45,192 nt of DNA from Amycolatopsis palatopharyngis. Its GTDB lineage: Bacteria; Actinomycetota; Actinomycetes; Mycobacteriales; Pseudonocardiaceae. The stretch spans positions 1 to 45,192 of the forward strand of contig NZ_PQHZ01000049.1 in NCBI RefSeq assembly GCF_003385185.1. The letters run 5' to 3'. This document shows positions 8,662-17,269 of the stretch, one piece after another (the first letter of the stretch is position 1; each line of letters opens with the position of its first letter). The notes under the pieces are model-generated. The model had not been told where the DNA came from. It did not search any database and worked only from the letters and a program-made list of their open reading frames with translations. A program made the position numbers and the translations under genes.

Positions 8662-10167
8662 ATGAACGAGACAACCGACTCCACGTCCGCTTCAGTGCCG
8701 GAACAGGAACGTATCGAGTCACGTTCCATCGACTGGGTCCCGCTGTCGGAGCGCAGTGGCAAACCTTGGTCACTGGCTTCGTTGTGGTTCATGGCCAATG
8801 CGAATGTCACCACGTTGGCCACCGGGATGCTGGGCGCGGCGGTCGGCGCGACGTTCTTGACCTCCGCCCTCGCGATCTTGTCCGGTGTAGCGGTCGGAAC
8901 GATTTTCACCGCCTTTCACTCCGCCCAGGGGCCGCAACTCGGGTTACCGCAGATGATTCAATCGCGGGCGCAGTTCGGTTATCGAGGCGTCATACTCGTT
9001 TGTGCCATCGTGGTCTTCAGCCTCGTGGGCTTCAACATGTTCAATCAGATGCTCGGGGCCGACGTGCTCGCGATGACGACCGGAGTCGAGAACGATTGGA
9101 TTTGGTACGCGCTACAGAGCGTACTCGCGGTGACGCTCGCGATTTTCGGCTACCATTGGATCCATACGACGCAAAAGTGGCTCATGCTGCTGTTCCTGGT
9201 TACGTTCGGCGTATTCAGCGTTATGGCACTTTTCGTGGTTCCCCTTGACTCCGCACAGTACGGATTCGGCGACTTCAGTTGGCCCGCGTTTCTGATCCAG
9301 TTCGGAGCGGCAGCAGCCTATGGGCTGGGATGGGCCCCATACGTTTCCGATTATTCGCGTTACCTGCCGCCTCAGACCAGTGCGACCAAAGCCACGGCCT
9401 ACACATACGGGGGCGTCTTCGTGGGCGGCTCCTGGCTCATGTTGCTTGGCGCCTTCATAGCGGCGGCGCTGACCGGAACGGCGCCTCTTGAAGGCGTGCG
9501 TGACTTGGCGAATCAGGTGGTTCCGGGCAGCGGATCGTGGCTCTTGATCGCCGCTCTTCCGGGACTGATCAGCGTGATCACGGTGAACATCTACGCCGCC
9601 GCGATGGAGTTGATCACCATAGCCGACTCGATCCGCCCGGTGACTCCCACAAGAGGCATCCGAATACTGGCCTGCGTGGTGGTCGGAGCAGCAGCATTCA
9701 TCGGGAACATGCTGAGCACCGGATCCTTCCTCGACAGTTTCGGCGCGTTCCTGGTGATCCTGCTCTACATCCTCGTCCCGTGGACGTCTGTCAATCTCGT
9801 TGACTACTACTTCGTGCGGCGCGGTACCTACGCGATCCGCGAAATCTTCGACCGCAACGGCATCTATGGCACCTGGGGGACACGGGGACTCATCGCCTAC
9901 TTCATCGGAATCGTCGCGATGATCCCCTTCGCCATGACGAGTTGGTACACGGGGCCGATCGCCGAGGCGTTGGGAGGCGTGGATCTGGCCCTCTTCGTCG
10001 GGCTTGCGGCGTCGGGGGTGAGCTACCTCGTGCTTGCCCGAGGCATCGACCTTGACCATGAGTGGCGGTTGTCCGACGAGCACAGGCGGCTTTACGGAGA
10101 GCATGCTGTGGCTTTCGGTGCGCCGCAGGCAGATACCCAGCTCGACGAGGCCAACTTCCGGCCGTGA
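8662..10167 (+). CDS. NCS1-family nucleobase:cation symporter (cytosine/purine permease)
   Basis: A 501-residue, 12-helix permease. The N-terminal cytoplasmic segment ends in SIDWVPLSERSGKPWSL, and the first helices carry FMANANVTTLATGMLGA. GLGWAPYVSDYSRYLPPQT in the middle and PWTSVNLVDYYFVRRGTY near the C-terminus are family hallmarks. NCS1 carriers import cytosine, purines, allantoin, hydantoins or thiamine precursors with protons or sodium. I start at ATG 8662 because AGGGAAGA precedes it; a 62-residue upstream extension is unsupported. No nucleobase catabolic gene sits alongside. The gene appears less GC-rich than its neighbours by eye and sits between two related hairpins next to a tRNA gene, which hints at acquisition. 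Confidence 0.88.
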   Translation: MNETTDSTSASVPEQERIESRSIDWVPLSERSGKPWSLASLWFMANANVTTLATGMLGAAVGATFLTSALAILSGVAVGTIFTAFHSAQGPQLGLPQMIQSRAQFGYRGVILVCAIVVFSLVGFNMFNQMLGADVLAMTTGVENDWIWYALQSVLAVTLAIFGYHWIHTTQKWLMLLFLVTFGVFSVMALFVVPLDSAQYGFGDFSWPAFLIQFGAAAAYGLGWAPYVSDYSRYLPPQTSATKATAYTYGGVFVGGSWLMLLGAFIAAALTGTAPLEGVRDLANQVVPGSGSWLLIAALPGLISVITVNIYAAAMELITIADSIRPVTPTRGIRILACVVVGAAAFIGNMLSTGSFLDSFGAFLVILLYILVPWTSVNLVDYYFVRRGTYAIREIFDRNGIYGTWGTRGLIAYFIGIVAMIPFAMTSWYTGPIAEALGGVDLALFVGLAASGVSYLVLARGIDLDHEWRLSDEHRRLYGEHAVAFGAPQADTQLDEANFRP

Positions 10168-10239
10168 GTGTCGTGAGTGCCGTCAGTGCCGTCAAAGGCA
10201 GCAGGTACGAGATCGGCGGCTGATCCTCGCGAGCACGAA

Positions 10240-10276
10240 TCAGGCCCCCTCTCCGGAGTCCGGAAAGGGGGCCTGA
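10240..10276. terminator. Hairpin terminator between permease and tRNA-Thr (copy 2 of a pair)
   Basis: Outer 10-bp arms TCAGGCCCCC (10240-10249) and GGGGGCCTGA (10267-10276) enclose two TCCGGA palindromes. It lies 73 bases past the permease stop and 6 bases past the 3' end of the oppositely transcribed tRNA, so it can serve both. Confidence 0.75.
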
Positions 10277-10282
10277 CCTGTG

Positions 10283-10356
10283 AGCCGCCTAGGGGAATCG
10301 AACCCCTGACCTGTTCATTACGAGTGAACCGCTCTGGCCGACTGAGCTAAGGCGGC
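10283..10356 (-). tRNA. tRNA-Thr (anticodon CGT)
   Basis: The minus strand folds into a full cloverleaf: acceptor GCCGCCT/AGGCGGC, D-stem GCTC/GAGC, anticodon stem GTTCA/TGAAC with loop CTCGTAA (anticodon CGT, reading ACG threonine codons), and T-stem AGGGG/CCCCT with loop TTCGATT. The discriminator base is T (U). CCA is not encoded. I saw no duplicated 3' end nearby that would mark an integrated element. Confidence 0.97.
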
Positions 10357-10517
10357 AAGGGCGCGGGCGACCGACCGTAGGCACAGCCACCCTGTCCTTC
10401 TGACACAACAGTGTAGCGGGGCGCGTCCAACGTCACCTTCCGCCCCCACCCTCGTTAGGCTGCTATGACCCCGGTCTCACTGTGACCGGCCCCGCTCTCG
10501 CCTGGAGGACCCTGCCA

Positions 10518-12185
10518 ATGCGTGGACGTCTACCCCGCACGCTGGCTCTGCCGGTCACGGTCGCCCTGCTCGTCCTGTCCGCCGCGCCCGCACTAGCGCA
10601 GGACAGCACCATCCCGACAACGCCCACTCCCGAGCCGGCGAACCCCGGTCAGCCGCCGATCTCGTCGCCGCCGGCGGGACAGCCGCTGGGCAAAGCGGTC
10701 GGCGATGCCGGCACCGCGCTCGGCATACTGCGGCTGCTCCCCAACGCGGTACCGACCAGCGCGATCCTGCCCGGCCTCGAGGAGGAACTGCCGAAGCAGT
10801 CGGCGTTCGAGGGCGGGCTCGGGCTGTCGAGTGCGCAGGCCAACTCCGAGGCCTACCTGGCCTATGAACGCTCGATCGCACAGTCCTCGCCGTTCGGGGT
10901 CTCGGTGGCAGGCAACGCGCCGCAGGCGCCCGGCTCCCTGGTGCAGACCGCACTGCCGGACAACCCGGAGCCGGTCAAGGGCGGGCTCCACGGCCCGGAG
11001 AACCCGCTGCTCAACGTCGGCCTGCTGAACGGCACCGCGCATGCGCGCTGGAGCGAGACGCTTGGCCCGTGCGTCGGCACCATCGCGGACTCCACCACCT
11101 CGCTCGCGAGCCTTTCACTGCTCAACGTCATCCCGTCGATGCCCGACGCCTCCCAGTTGACCGACGCCGCAGCGCCACTGAAGGAAGGCCTTGAGCAGCT
11201 ACCCGGACCGCTGGCCAGCCTGGGCGGGCTGCTCGATCCCCCGGGAGAAGAAGCCGACGCGGACGGCACAGGTTCGGTGCTGAGCCTGCCGAACACGATG
11301 TCCTCACGGTCCACGGTCCGGCTGGTCGACATGGAGGGCACCGACCGCAAGGCCGTGCAATCGGTCTCCACCATGCAGGCCGCCGACATCAACGTCCTCA
11401 AGGGCACACCGCTCGGGCTCAACATCAAGGTGGCGAGCCAGCCGACACTGACCGTGACCTCGACCGGCGACAAGGACACCTCCTCGGTCGAGTACAGCGC
11501 CCCGGTGCTGACCGTTGAGCGGGGCGGTGAGGAACTGTTCACCCTCGACGCGGCGAACCCGACCAAGGACGTGCCGATCGGGATCCCGCTGCCCGAACTG
11601 GGCAAGGTTCCCGGCTACGAGAACTTCGAGAAGATCCCGGTGATCGGTGGCCTGGTCAAAACGGCCTCCGACGGGATGAAGCCGTTGAACGACGCCGCGA
11701 AGGGTTTCGTGCTGGACCTCGGAGTGCTGCGGCTGTCCATCGCCGGGCTGGACGAGAAGGGGATGGACATGACCACCCCCTTCAAGGGTTATCAGCTCGG
11801 CGCCTCCGCCCGGATGCTCGACCTGCAGATCCTGCCGACGAAGCTACTCAAGGACTCCCTGCCGGACGACGCCGCGGAGAACCTGCCGTCGTCGCTCGCA
11901 CAGCTCTCCCTCGGTGAGCAGGTCGCCCGGGCCTACGCCCCCGAGGGCGGTGTGGAATGCGGCACCACGGCTCCGCCTGCGCCGCCCGCAGGCGGCGAGC
12001 AGCCGGGGGTTCCGGACAAGCTCGCGCAGACCAGCGCCGCCTACTCCTCGGTGCCGATGTTCTGGACCGGAACCGCGATGCTGCTCGCCGGTGTCGTGCT
12101 GGTGGCCGCACTTCCCGGTCGCCGCAGGGCTGGCACGGTCGCCGAGGCGACCCCGGCCAAGCCCTCACCCCACCCCCGCGACTGA
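10518..12185 (+). CDS. Secreted, membrane-anchored surface protein of unknown function
   Basis: I do not recognise a named family. The 555-residue protein starts at ATG 10518, with GGAGG nine bases upstream. A signal peptide (MRGRLPRTLALPVTVALLVL, with likely cleavage after AAPALA) is followed by a Pro/Thr/Ser linker and a large extracellular region rich in Leu, Pro, Gly and Ser. Near the C-terminus, CGTTAPPAPPAGGEQPG forms a second Pro-rich linker, then comes one membrane helix (MFWTGTAMLLAGVVLVAALP) and an Arg-rich stop-transfer tail. There is no LPXTG, so anchoring would be by the helix. A few cysteines (GPCVG, VECG) could form a disulfide. It stands alone between tRNA-Thr and the convergent holB, ending at a perfect palindrome. 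Confidence 0.75.
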   Translation: MRGRLPRTLALPVTVALLVLSAAPALAQDSTIPTTPTPEPANPGQPPISSPPAGQPLGKAVGDAGTALGILRLLPNAVPTSAILPGLEEELPKQSAFEGGLGLSSAQANSEAYLAYERSIAQSSPFGVSVAGNAPQAPGSLVQTALPDNPEPVKGGLHGPENPLLNVGLLNGTAHARWSETLGPCVGTIADSTTSLASLSLLNVIPSMPDASQLTDAAAPLKEGLEQLPGPLASLGGLLDPPGEEADADGTGSVLSLPNTMSSRSTVRLVDMEGTDRKAVQSVSTMQAADINVLKGTPLGLNIKVASQPTLTVTSTGDKDTSSVEYSAPVLTVERGGEELFTLDAANPTKDVPIGIPLPELGKVPGYENFEKIPVIGGLVKTASDGMKPLNDAAKGFVLDLGVLRLSIAGLDEKGMDMTTPFKGYQLGASARMLDLQILPTKLLKDSLPDDAAENLPSSLAQLSLGEQVARAYAPEGGVECGTTAPPAPPAGGEQPGVPDKLAQTSAAYSSVPMFWTGTAMLLAGVVLVAALPGRRRAGTVAEATPAKPSPHPRD

Positions 12186-12193
12186 CCCGTGAC

Positions 12194-12221
12194 GGCGGCA
12201 CTTTCCCGGGAAAGTGCCGCC
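12194..12221. terminator. Perfect 28-bp palindrome, bidirectional terminator
   Basis: GGCGGCACTTTCCC followed directly by its reverse complement, with no spacer base, between the convergent surface-protein gene (stop 12185) and holB (stop 12249). The position fits a shared terminator. Confidence 0.75.
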
Positions 12222-12248
12222 ACACGGTGCGGTGGTGAGGCGCCGCGC

Positions 12249-13442
12249 TCAGCCCTGACGCAGGGTGGTCACCATCGCTTCGACCGCGATTCGGGGCTTG
12301 ACGTTCAGGCCGATGGCCTCCCGGCACTCCAGGACCGCCTCCAGCCTGCGCAGGGTGGACTCCGCCGACCATTCCGCAGCGGCCTTCGCGCTCTGCTCGG
12401 CGTGATCGGGGTGGATGAGCCTGGCACCGGAGCGACTGCTGGTCACCAGCACATCCCGGTAAAAGGCGGCCAGATCCACCAGCGCGAGATCCAGAGTGTC
12501 GCGCTGGGTCCGGGTGGCCCTGGACTTCTGCTTCTTCTCCAGCTGTCGCACGGCGGCATCCGCGGACCGCTTCGCGGACGCGACGCCCTTGCCGGTTCCG
12601 CCCGAACCCATCGCCGTGCGAACCGCTTCCTGCTCGTTCTCGTCGCGGGCCTTGCTCTCCTCGGAAGCGTCCACCTCCGCCGTCTTGATCAGCTCGTCCG
12701 CACTGGCGAACACGTCCGAGGGCCTGCGCAGGCCGAGCGGAATCCGTAGTACCGCGGCACGGCGCAGGCGCGCGTTCTCGTCGGTCGCCAGTCGCCGCGC
12801 CCGCCCCACATGCCCGCCACATACCGACGCCGCCCATTCGGCGCGGTCGGCCGGAACGCCGTCACGTTCGGCGAGTACCCGCGCGATCGCATCTGGCGGC
12901 GGAGTCCGTAGCGTCACCAGCCTGCAGCGCGAGCGGATCGTCACCGAGACGTCCTCAGGGTGGTCCGACGGCGCACAGAGCAGGAAGACCGTCCGTGCCG
13001 GAGGTTCCTCCACCGCCTTGAGCAGCGCGTTCGCGGCCCCCTCGGTCAGCCGGTCGGCATCTTCGATGATCACGACCTGCCAGCGGCCTGTACTCGGCCT
13101 GCGAGCGGCGGACTGTACGAGCGAACGCATCTCGGCGACCGAGATCGACAACCCCTCCGGAACCACGAGGCGTACGTCCGCATGCGTTCCCGACAACGCG
13201 GTACGACACCCTGGACACTGCCCGCAGCCCGTACCGATCATGCACTGCAGCGCCGCGGCGAAGGTCCGGGCCGCGACCGAGCGGCCCGATCCCGGCGGCC
13301 CGGTGAGCAACCACGCATGGGTCATCGCGCCTGCCTCGACGGTGTCACCCGCGACCAGGCTCGCCGCCGATTCCGCCGCCGCCGACAGGACCTCGATCGC
13401 GGGCTCCTGTCCGACCAGTTGCGACCACACAGGTGCCGTCAT
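12249..13442 (-). CDS. holB: DNA polymerase III subunit delta-prime
   Basis: Clamp-loader subunit that helps place the sliding clamp at primer junctions, 397 aa. VWSQLVGQEPAIEVL opens the AAA+ module. The P-loop equivalent is GPPGSGRS (residues 48-55), with Arg in place of Lys, consistent with delta-prime not being the motor ATPase. Four cysteines (C67, C73, C76, C79) form the zinc knuckle. ADRLTEGAANALLKAVEEPP and IRSRCRLVTLRTP are the family's helix and SRC arginine-finger motif. A charged, low-complexity insert (about 255-310, EESKARDENEQEAV and on) precedes the C-terminal helical collar. The start overlaps the MFS/kinase stop as ATGA, so the two genes are translated together. Confidence 0.95.
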   Translation of the reverse strand: MTAPVWSQLVGQEPAIEVLSAAAESAASLVAGDTVEAGAMTHAWLLTGPPGSGRSVAARTFAAALQCMIGTGCGQCPGCRTALSGTHADVRLVVPEGLSISVAEMRSLVQSAARRPSTGRWQVVIIEDADRLTEGAANALLKAVEEPPARTVFLLCAPSDHPEDVSVTIRSRCRLVTLRTPPPDAIARVLAERDGVPADRAEWAASVCGGHVGRARRLATDENARLRRAAVLRIPLGLRRPSDVFASADELIKTAEVDASEESKARDENEQEAVRTAMGSGGTGKGVASAKRSADAAVRQLEKKQKSRATRTQRDTLDLALVDLAAFYRDVLVTSSRSGARLIHPDHAEQSAKAAAEWSAESTLRRLEAVLECREAIGLNVKPRIAVEAMVTTLRQG

Positions 13443-15574
13443 CGCGCCTCCGACTTCGTCTCGGTCGATGTCTCCCCGTCCTGCTGGGCCGACCCGCCCT
13501 CGGACGCCGGCGCCAGTCCCGTGATCCTGCCGACGAGTACGGCCTGCACCGCGGTCCGGACTCGTTCCGACACCTCGTCGACAGTGCCTTCAGCATCCAC
13601 GACCACATATCGGCCGGGGTCGGCCGCCGCCATCTCGGCGAGCACGTGCTGCACCTGCCACTGGTTGCCACCGGGTATCGGCTGATCCGGCACACCGTTG
13701 CCCGAGTCGGCGTCGAGCAGCACGGTCACGTCCGGGCGCAACCGGTTCGTCGCCCAGTCCGCGAGCCCTTCGAGCTCCTCGGCGTCCAGGCCAGCCACGG
13801 CGGACAGATGTGCGAGCGGAGAGTCCACGAAACGTTCCATGACGACGACGGAGCCGGCGTCCAGCGCGGGGCGCACATCGCGTTCCACAATATCCGCGCG
13901 CACAGCGGCCGCGGCCAGTGCCTGCGCCCGTGCGCCGGACAGCGAGGCACCGGAGACCAGTGCGGCAAGTCGTTTGTCGTCCAGGGCGGGATCGGCCGCC
14001 AGCACCACCCGGCGCGAGCCCTTGGAGAGCCAGTCGGCCAGTCGCGTTGCGTGCTCCGCGGTGTCGGTGGTCGTGGCTCCCTCGACCGCGATCAGCAGGC
14101 CGTTCACCCTGCGCGGGCGCCTCCGCAGGGCATTGCGCAGATCGGCCATGATCGGCTCGGTGCGCCTCGAGTCCATCTGCCGATAGGCGATGACGCCAAC
14201 CAGGGCGGCCAGCAGGCCGGCCACGAGCAGTACCGGCCTGGTTCCGTCGATGATGATCGAGTTGCCCCACACCGGTACCCGGCGCGGCCGCACCAGCCCG
14301 ATCAGCAACGGCACGGTAGCGGTCGTCCCGAAGATGATGATCTTCATCAACGACTGGTAGATCGCGTTGATCCGCCCTCGGATCGAGTCATCGACCTGGG
14401 ACCCGATGATCGTCACCCCGGTGAGGAAGGCGCCGCCCGCACAGGCGCCGACGACCGACACCGCGATCAGTGCGATGGCCAGATGCGGCGCGAGCGCGAC
14501 GATGATCAGTGCCAGCCCGGCGAGCACGATTCCGATACCGAACAACCGGTCGTGCGGCAGCCTGCGGGCCAGCTTGGGCGCTCCGGCCAGTCCCACCGCG
14601 GCACCGAGGAACACCGCCACGAACAACAGTCCGAAAGCGGCGTCGCCACCGCCCAGGCTCGACGAGTACGGCTTGGCCGAGCCGATGACCGCACCCCCCG
14701 CGGCGAACGCGCCAACCATGCCGATCAGCAGACCGCGGATCAACGGGGTCGTCCGGATGAAGCGTGCCCCGTCGCGCATCATGCTCACGAACCCAGGCGA
14801 CTTGTCCTCATCGTCCTCGGCAGGCTTTTTCGGCTCAGGTGCCGCGGCGGGCACGGAGTGCACGCCACGCAGCGACAGTTCGGGAATCCGCGAGATCAGC
14901 AGTGCGCTGGCCAGGTAGAGCAGGCCGTTGAGGACCACGACGATCTTCGCGATGCCGAATTCGCCGAGCAGATCCGGCGGCAGGTTCAGGGTGGTCTGAA
15001 TACCGGTGAGGACCGAGTAGAGCCCCGCGCCGGTGACCACCGCGAGGCCGTAGGTCATCACCATGCCGAGCTGGTTCGCCGTCTCCACCTGATCCGGGCG
15101 CCGCAGCAGGTTGGGCACCGCGGCGTCCTTCGACGGGATCCACATCATCGCGGCCGAACCGACCAGGAAGTTGCCGATGAACAACCACAACGGAGTGCCG
15201 ACGAACGCGATGGACAGCAGCAGCCCGCAGCGCAACAGGTCGGCTGTGATCATCACCTTGCGCCGGTCCAGCCGGTCGGCGAGCAGTCCGCCGAGTGGGG
15301 CGAAGAGCAGGCCGGGAAGCAGGTTGGTGAGCACGACACCGGCGAACGCGAAGTTCTGTGCCATGTAGTTCTCGGTGAACTTTGTGACCAGTCCGGTCAG
15401 TGCCAGCAACGACAACCAGTCGGCGACACTGCACAGGTACGTGACGCCCCAGAGTCTGCGGAACGGCCGGATCGCAAGGACGCGCCGCACCCTGTGCACC
15501 GTGGACGTTTCCGATCCACCCGGCGCCCCGGATCCCGCGCTGCCGGAACCGCCAGCAGCCCCGACCGCGCCCAT
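13439..15574 (-). CDS. MFS transporter fused to a degenerate thymidylate-kinase domain
   Basis: A 711-residue fusion from ATG 15572-15574. Residues about 30-470 form an MFS transporter (FRRLWGVTYLCSVADWLSLL, GGLLADRLDRRKVM, DSIRGRINAIYQS) with about 12 helices. Residues about 490-680 align with dTMP kinase: VEGATTTDTAEHATRLADWL where the P-loop should read EGxDGxGKST, then VVVMERFVDSPLAHLS for DRYxDSSxAYQ, and DPGRYVVVDA near the end. The P-loop lysine and serine/threonine are missing, so catalysis is unlikely. Active MFS-Tmk fusions are known from Streptomyces; this looks like an inactive descendant kept upstream of holB. The start is uncertain: in-frame GTG codons lie at 15640 and 15628, and no good ribosome site is close to any of them. 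Confidence 0.85.
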   Translation of the reverse strand: MGAVGAAGGSGSAGSGAPGGSETSTVHRVRRVLAIRPFRRLWGVTYLCSVADWLSLLALTGLVTKFTENYMAQNFAFAGVVLTNLLPGLLFAPLGGLLADRLDRRKVMITADLLRCGLLLSIAFVGTPLWLFIGNFLVGSAAMMWIPSKDAAVPNLLRRPDQVETANQLGMVMTYGLAVVTGAGLYSVLTGIQTTLNLPPDLLGEFGIAKIVVVLNGLLYLASALLISRIPELSLRGVHSVPAAAPEPKKPAEDDEDKSPGFVSMMRDGARFIRTTPLIRGLLIGMVGAFAAGGAVIGSAKPYSSSLGGGDAAFGLLFVAVFLGAAVGLAGAPKLARRLPHDRLFGIGIVLAGLALIIVALAPHLAIALIAVSVVGACAGGAFLTGVTIIGSQVDDSIRGRINAIYQSLMKIIIFGTTATVPLLIGLVRPRRVPVWGNSIIIDGTRPVLLVAGLLAALVGVIAYRQMDSRRTEPIMADLRNALRRRPRRVNGLLIAVEGATTTDTAEHATRLADWLSKGSRRVVLAADPALDDKRLAALVSGASLSGARAQALAAAAVRADIVERDVRPALDAGSVVVMERFVDSPLAHLSAVAGLDAEELEGLADWATNRLRPDVTVLLDADSGNGVPDQPIPGGNQWQVQHVLAEMAAADPGRYVVVDAEGTVDEVSERVRTAVQAVLVGRITGLAPASEGGSAQQDGETSTETKSEAR

Positions 15575-15625
15575 GGCGTCGTCCGCTCGACTTCCCTCGC
15601 TGATGCGCCCACCCCACAAAATCCG

Positions 15626-15648
15626 CACCCGTCGGTTCACCCGTCGGT
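15626..15648. repeat. Two tandem copies of an 11-base repeat upstream of the MFS fusion
   Basis: CACCCGTCGGT occurs at 15626-15636 and again at 15638-15648, one base apart, 52 bases before the chosen start of the MFS/kinase gene. It could be a regulator site, or coding if the longer GTG start is used. Confidence 0.4.
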
Positions 15649-15782
15649 GCGATCAGGGTATCCCGCTCTTTCACTCGAACAGCCGCAGGGCTCGGCCGTT
15701 GTATCGAATTCGGCAAACCTCCAGTGCACGTCACAAGTTCGGAGTTACCAGGCGGAGATACGTCGTTGCTGACCGTCAGGAA

Positions 15783-16319
15783 CTAATCGAAGACTCCTGA
15801 AACGCTGCTGAACAAACTGGAGATCAGCTGAATTACCAAAATGCCGAACACCACAAGCAGAATGATCGCCAGCGCCACTCCGGCGGACCCGCTCGACGGC
15901 CTGCGCACGACCGGATCGGCCGACGCGGCTCGTTCAGCCGGCGGCCTGCCCTGTCTTGGCAGCAGTGCCTGACGCATCCGGTTGGGTTGTCCGGCTCCGC
16001 CCCGCTGCTGTTGTTGCAGCATGCCGAGCGGCGGCTGGGCCGCGGGTGCGCGCTGCGCGGCACCCGGACGTGCGCCTGTGGCGCCGGTGGGCACATCCTG
16101 TTCCTGGCTGAGAGCGGCGTCGACCATCCCCCGTACGACCTCGGGATCCGGTTCCACCGGCTCGGCGATCTCCACCTCGACGAAATCGTCCGGGGTGTAG
16201 TCGCGGATACCGGAACCGCTGCTGACTCCGGTGACCAGCCCGGCGAGCGGGTCGGGAAACGTGGGCGGCGGCGGTGGTGCCTGCGTACCGTCCGGACCGA
16301 TCCGGCCGTGCGTTGCCAC
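15783..16319 (-). CDS. Membrane-tethered hypothetical protein with one C-terminal helix
   Basis: Not a family I can name. About 178 aa, acidic and Pro-rich in the first third (TPDDFVEVEIAEPVEPDPEV), then a Gln/Arg/Pro-rich low-complexity centre (GMLQQQQRGGAGQ), then a single hydrophobic helix at the very C-terminus (VALAIILLVVFGILVIQLI). This is a tail-anchored layout with the bulk in the cytoplasm. Start choice: GGGAG lies 8 bases before the GTG at 16317-16319; the GTG codons 6 and 9 bases earlier are too close to it. It follows the EspG-like gene by about 110 bases on the same strand and may be co-transcribed with it. Confidence 0.7.
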   Translation of the reverse strand: MATHGRIGPDGTQAPPPPPTFPDPLAGLVTGVSSGSGIRDYTPDDFVEVEIAEPVEPDPEVVRGMVDAALSQEQDVPTGATGARPGAAQRAPAAQPPLGMLQQQQRGGAGQPNRMRQALLPRQGRPPAERAASADPVVRRPSSGSAGVALAIILLVVFGILVIQLISSLFSSVSGVFD

Positions 16320-16430
16320 CGTCACCACTCCCTGTCACCACCTGCCCGGGCACTACCTGCTGTCTCCAGGGTAGTGGGCAACTCGGGGTCGTGCGGCCGG
16401 TCCGAGGGACGAACCAGGGCCGGTTTCGCG

Positions 16431-17234
16431 CTACGACCGCGCGTCCGTGCCTCTCGATCCGTAATGCCGCACCATCTGGATGATCCACTGCTCGGCCCTG
16501 GCGCGAGTAGCGGGCGCGAACCAGAACACCCAGTGGCCACTGGGGTCGATCGCCGTCGCAAGCAGGTAGCGGCCCAGGTCGTTGTCCAGTAGCCCCATCG
16601 AACCGTGTGGGTGCTCGGCGACGATCGTGTCCCGCACGGTCAGATCCACCAGCACCGTGCCGAGCCGGGGACGGTGTGCCGCCTCCCTGACCGAATCGAG
16701 CAGCGGGCCGTGGCGCCCCGGAATGACCCCGCGCTCGTCCGCATGGATCTCGATGACCTCACCGGGCCCGCCCGGCGGATCCGGCAGGTCGTCGAGTGCC
16801 CACTCGGCGAGGCCGGGCAGCGCACCCGCCCGTAGCGTGGCCTGCTCGCCGGACACGGTCAGTACGGCCGCGTTGTCCTCGTCGCCGAAGAAGCGGACCT
16901 CCAGCGGGTCCGCACGATCGGCGAAGACTCCGGTGACGACCCCGCGGATGAAGCCCCCGCGGAACGCGCGATACAGCCCGACCGCCTCCGGAGCCACGCT
17001 GCCGTCCTCGGCGACCAGCCCGAGTGCCGCCATACCGGCCACGAACCGCGTGTAGGCCTCCGCCTCGGCCACCAGGTCACCGCCATCAGGTGGCGGCCGC
17101 TCACCGAAGACCGCGGGCAGGCAGAAATGCGGATCCAGGTACTCCATCGGCGACGGCCGACGCGGCACGACCTGACTCAGCGGCGCGATGATCTCGTCGA
17201 CGAGTTCGAAAACGGTCTGCGTTGAGTTGCTCAC
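16431..17234 (-). CDS. EspG-like (ESX secretion-associated) protein, tentative
   Basis: A cytoplasmic-type protein of 267 aa from GTG 17232-17234. The C-terminal half carries the pattern I associate with EspG chaperones of type VII secretion: HGSMGLLDNDLGRYLLATA, then WVFWFAPATRARAEQWIIQM, corresponding to a (D)xDxGRY strand followed by a W-x-P-x-R helix. EspG proteins bind PE/PPE-type ESX substrates and keep them export-competent. No ESX machinery or WXG100 gene is nearby, so the partner is unknown. A TTG at 17249 is an alternative start. A perfect LexA-type box lies 35 bases upstream, suggesting DNA-damage control. The family call is moderate only; the N-terminal half is not distinctive. 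Confidence 0.6.
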   Translation of the reverse strand: MSNSTQTVFELVDEIIAPLSQVVPRRPSPMEYLDPHFCLPAVFGERPPPDGGDLVAEAEAYTRFVAGMAALGLVAEDGSVAPEAVGLYRAFRGGFIRGVVTGVFADRADPLEVRFFGDEDNAAVLTVSGEQATLRAGALPGLAEWALDDLPDPPGGPGEVIEIHADERGVIPGRHGPLLDSVREAAHRPRLGTVLVDLTVRDTIVAEHPHGSMGLLDNDLGRYLLATAIDPSGHWVFWFAPATRARAEQWIIQMVRHYGSRGTDARS

Positions 17235-17269
17235 CCGCCCAGTGAACAACGAGGCACCGACAGTTTTGC

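Noticed and set aside
10283..10356. tRNA-Thr as an integration site for a mobile element carrying the permease
   Set aside because: I found no duplicate of the tRNA 3' end, integrase or transposase nearby; transfer of the permease remains only a suspicion.
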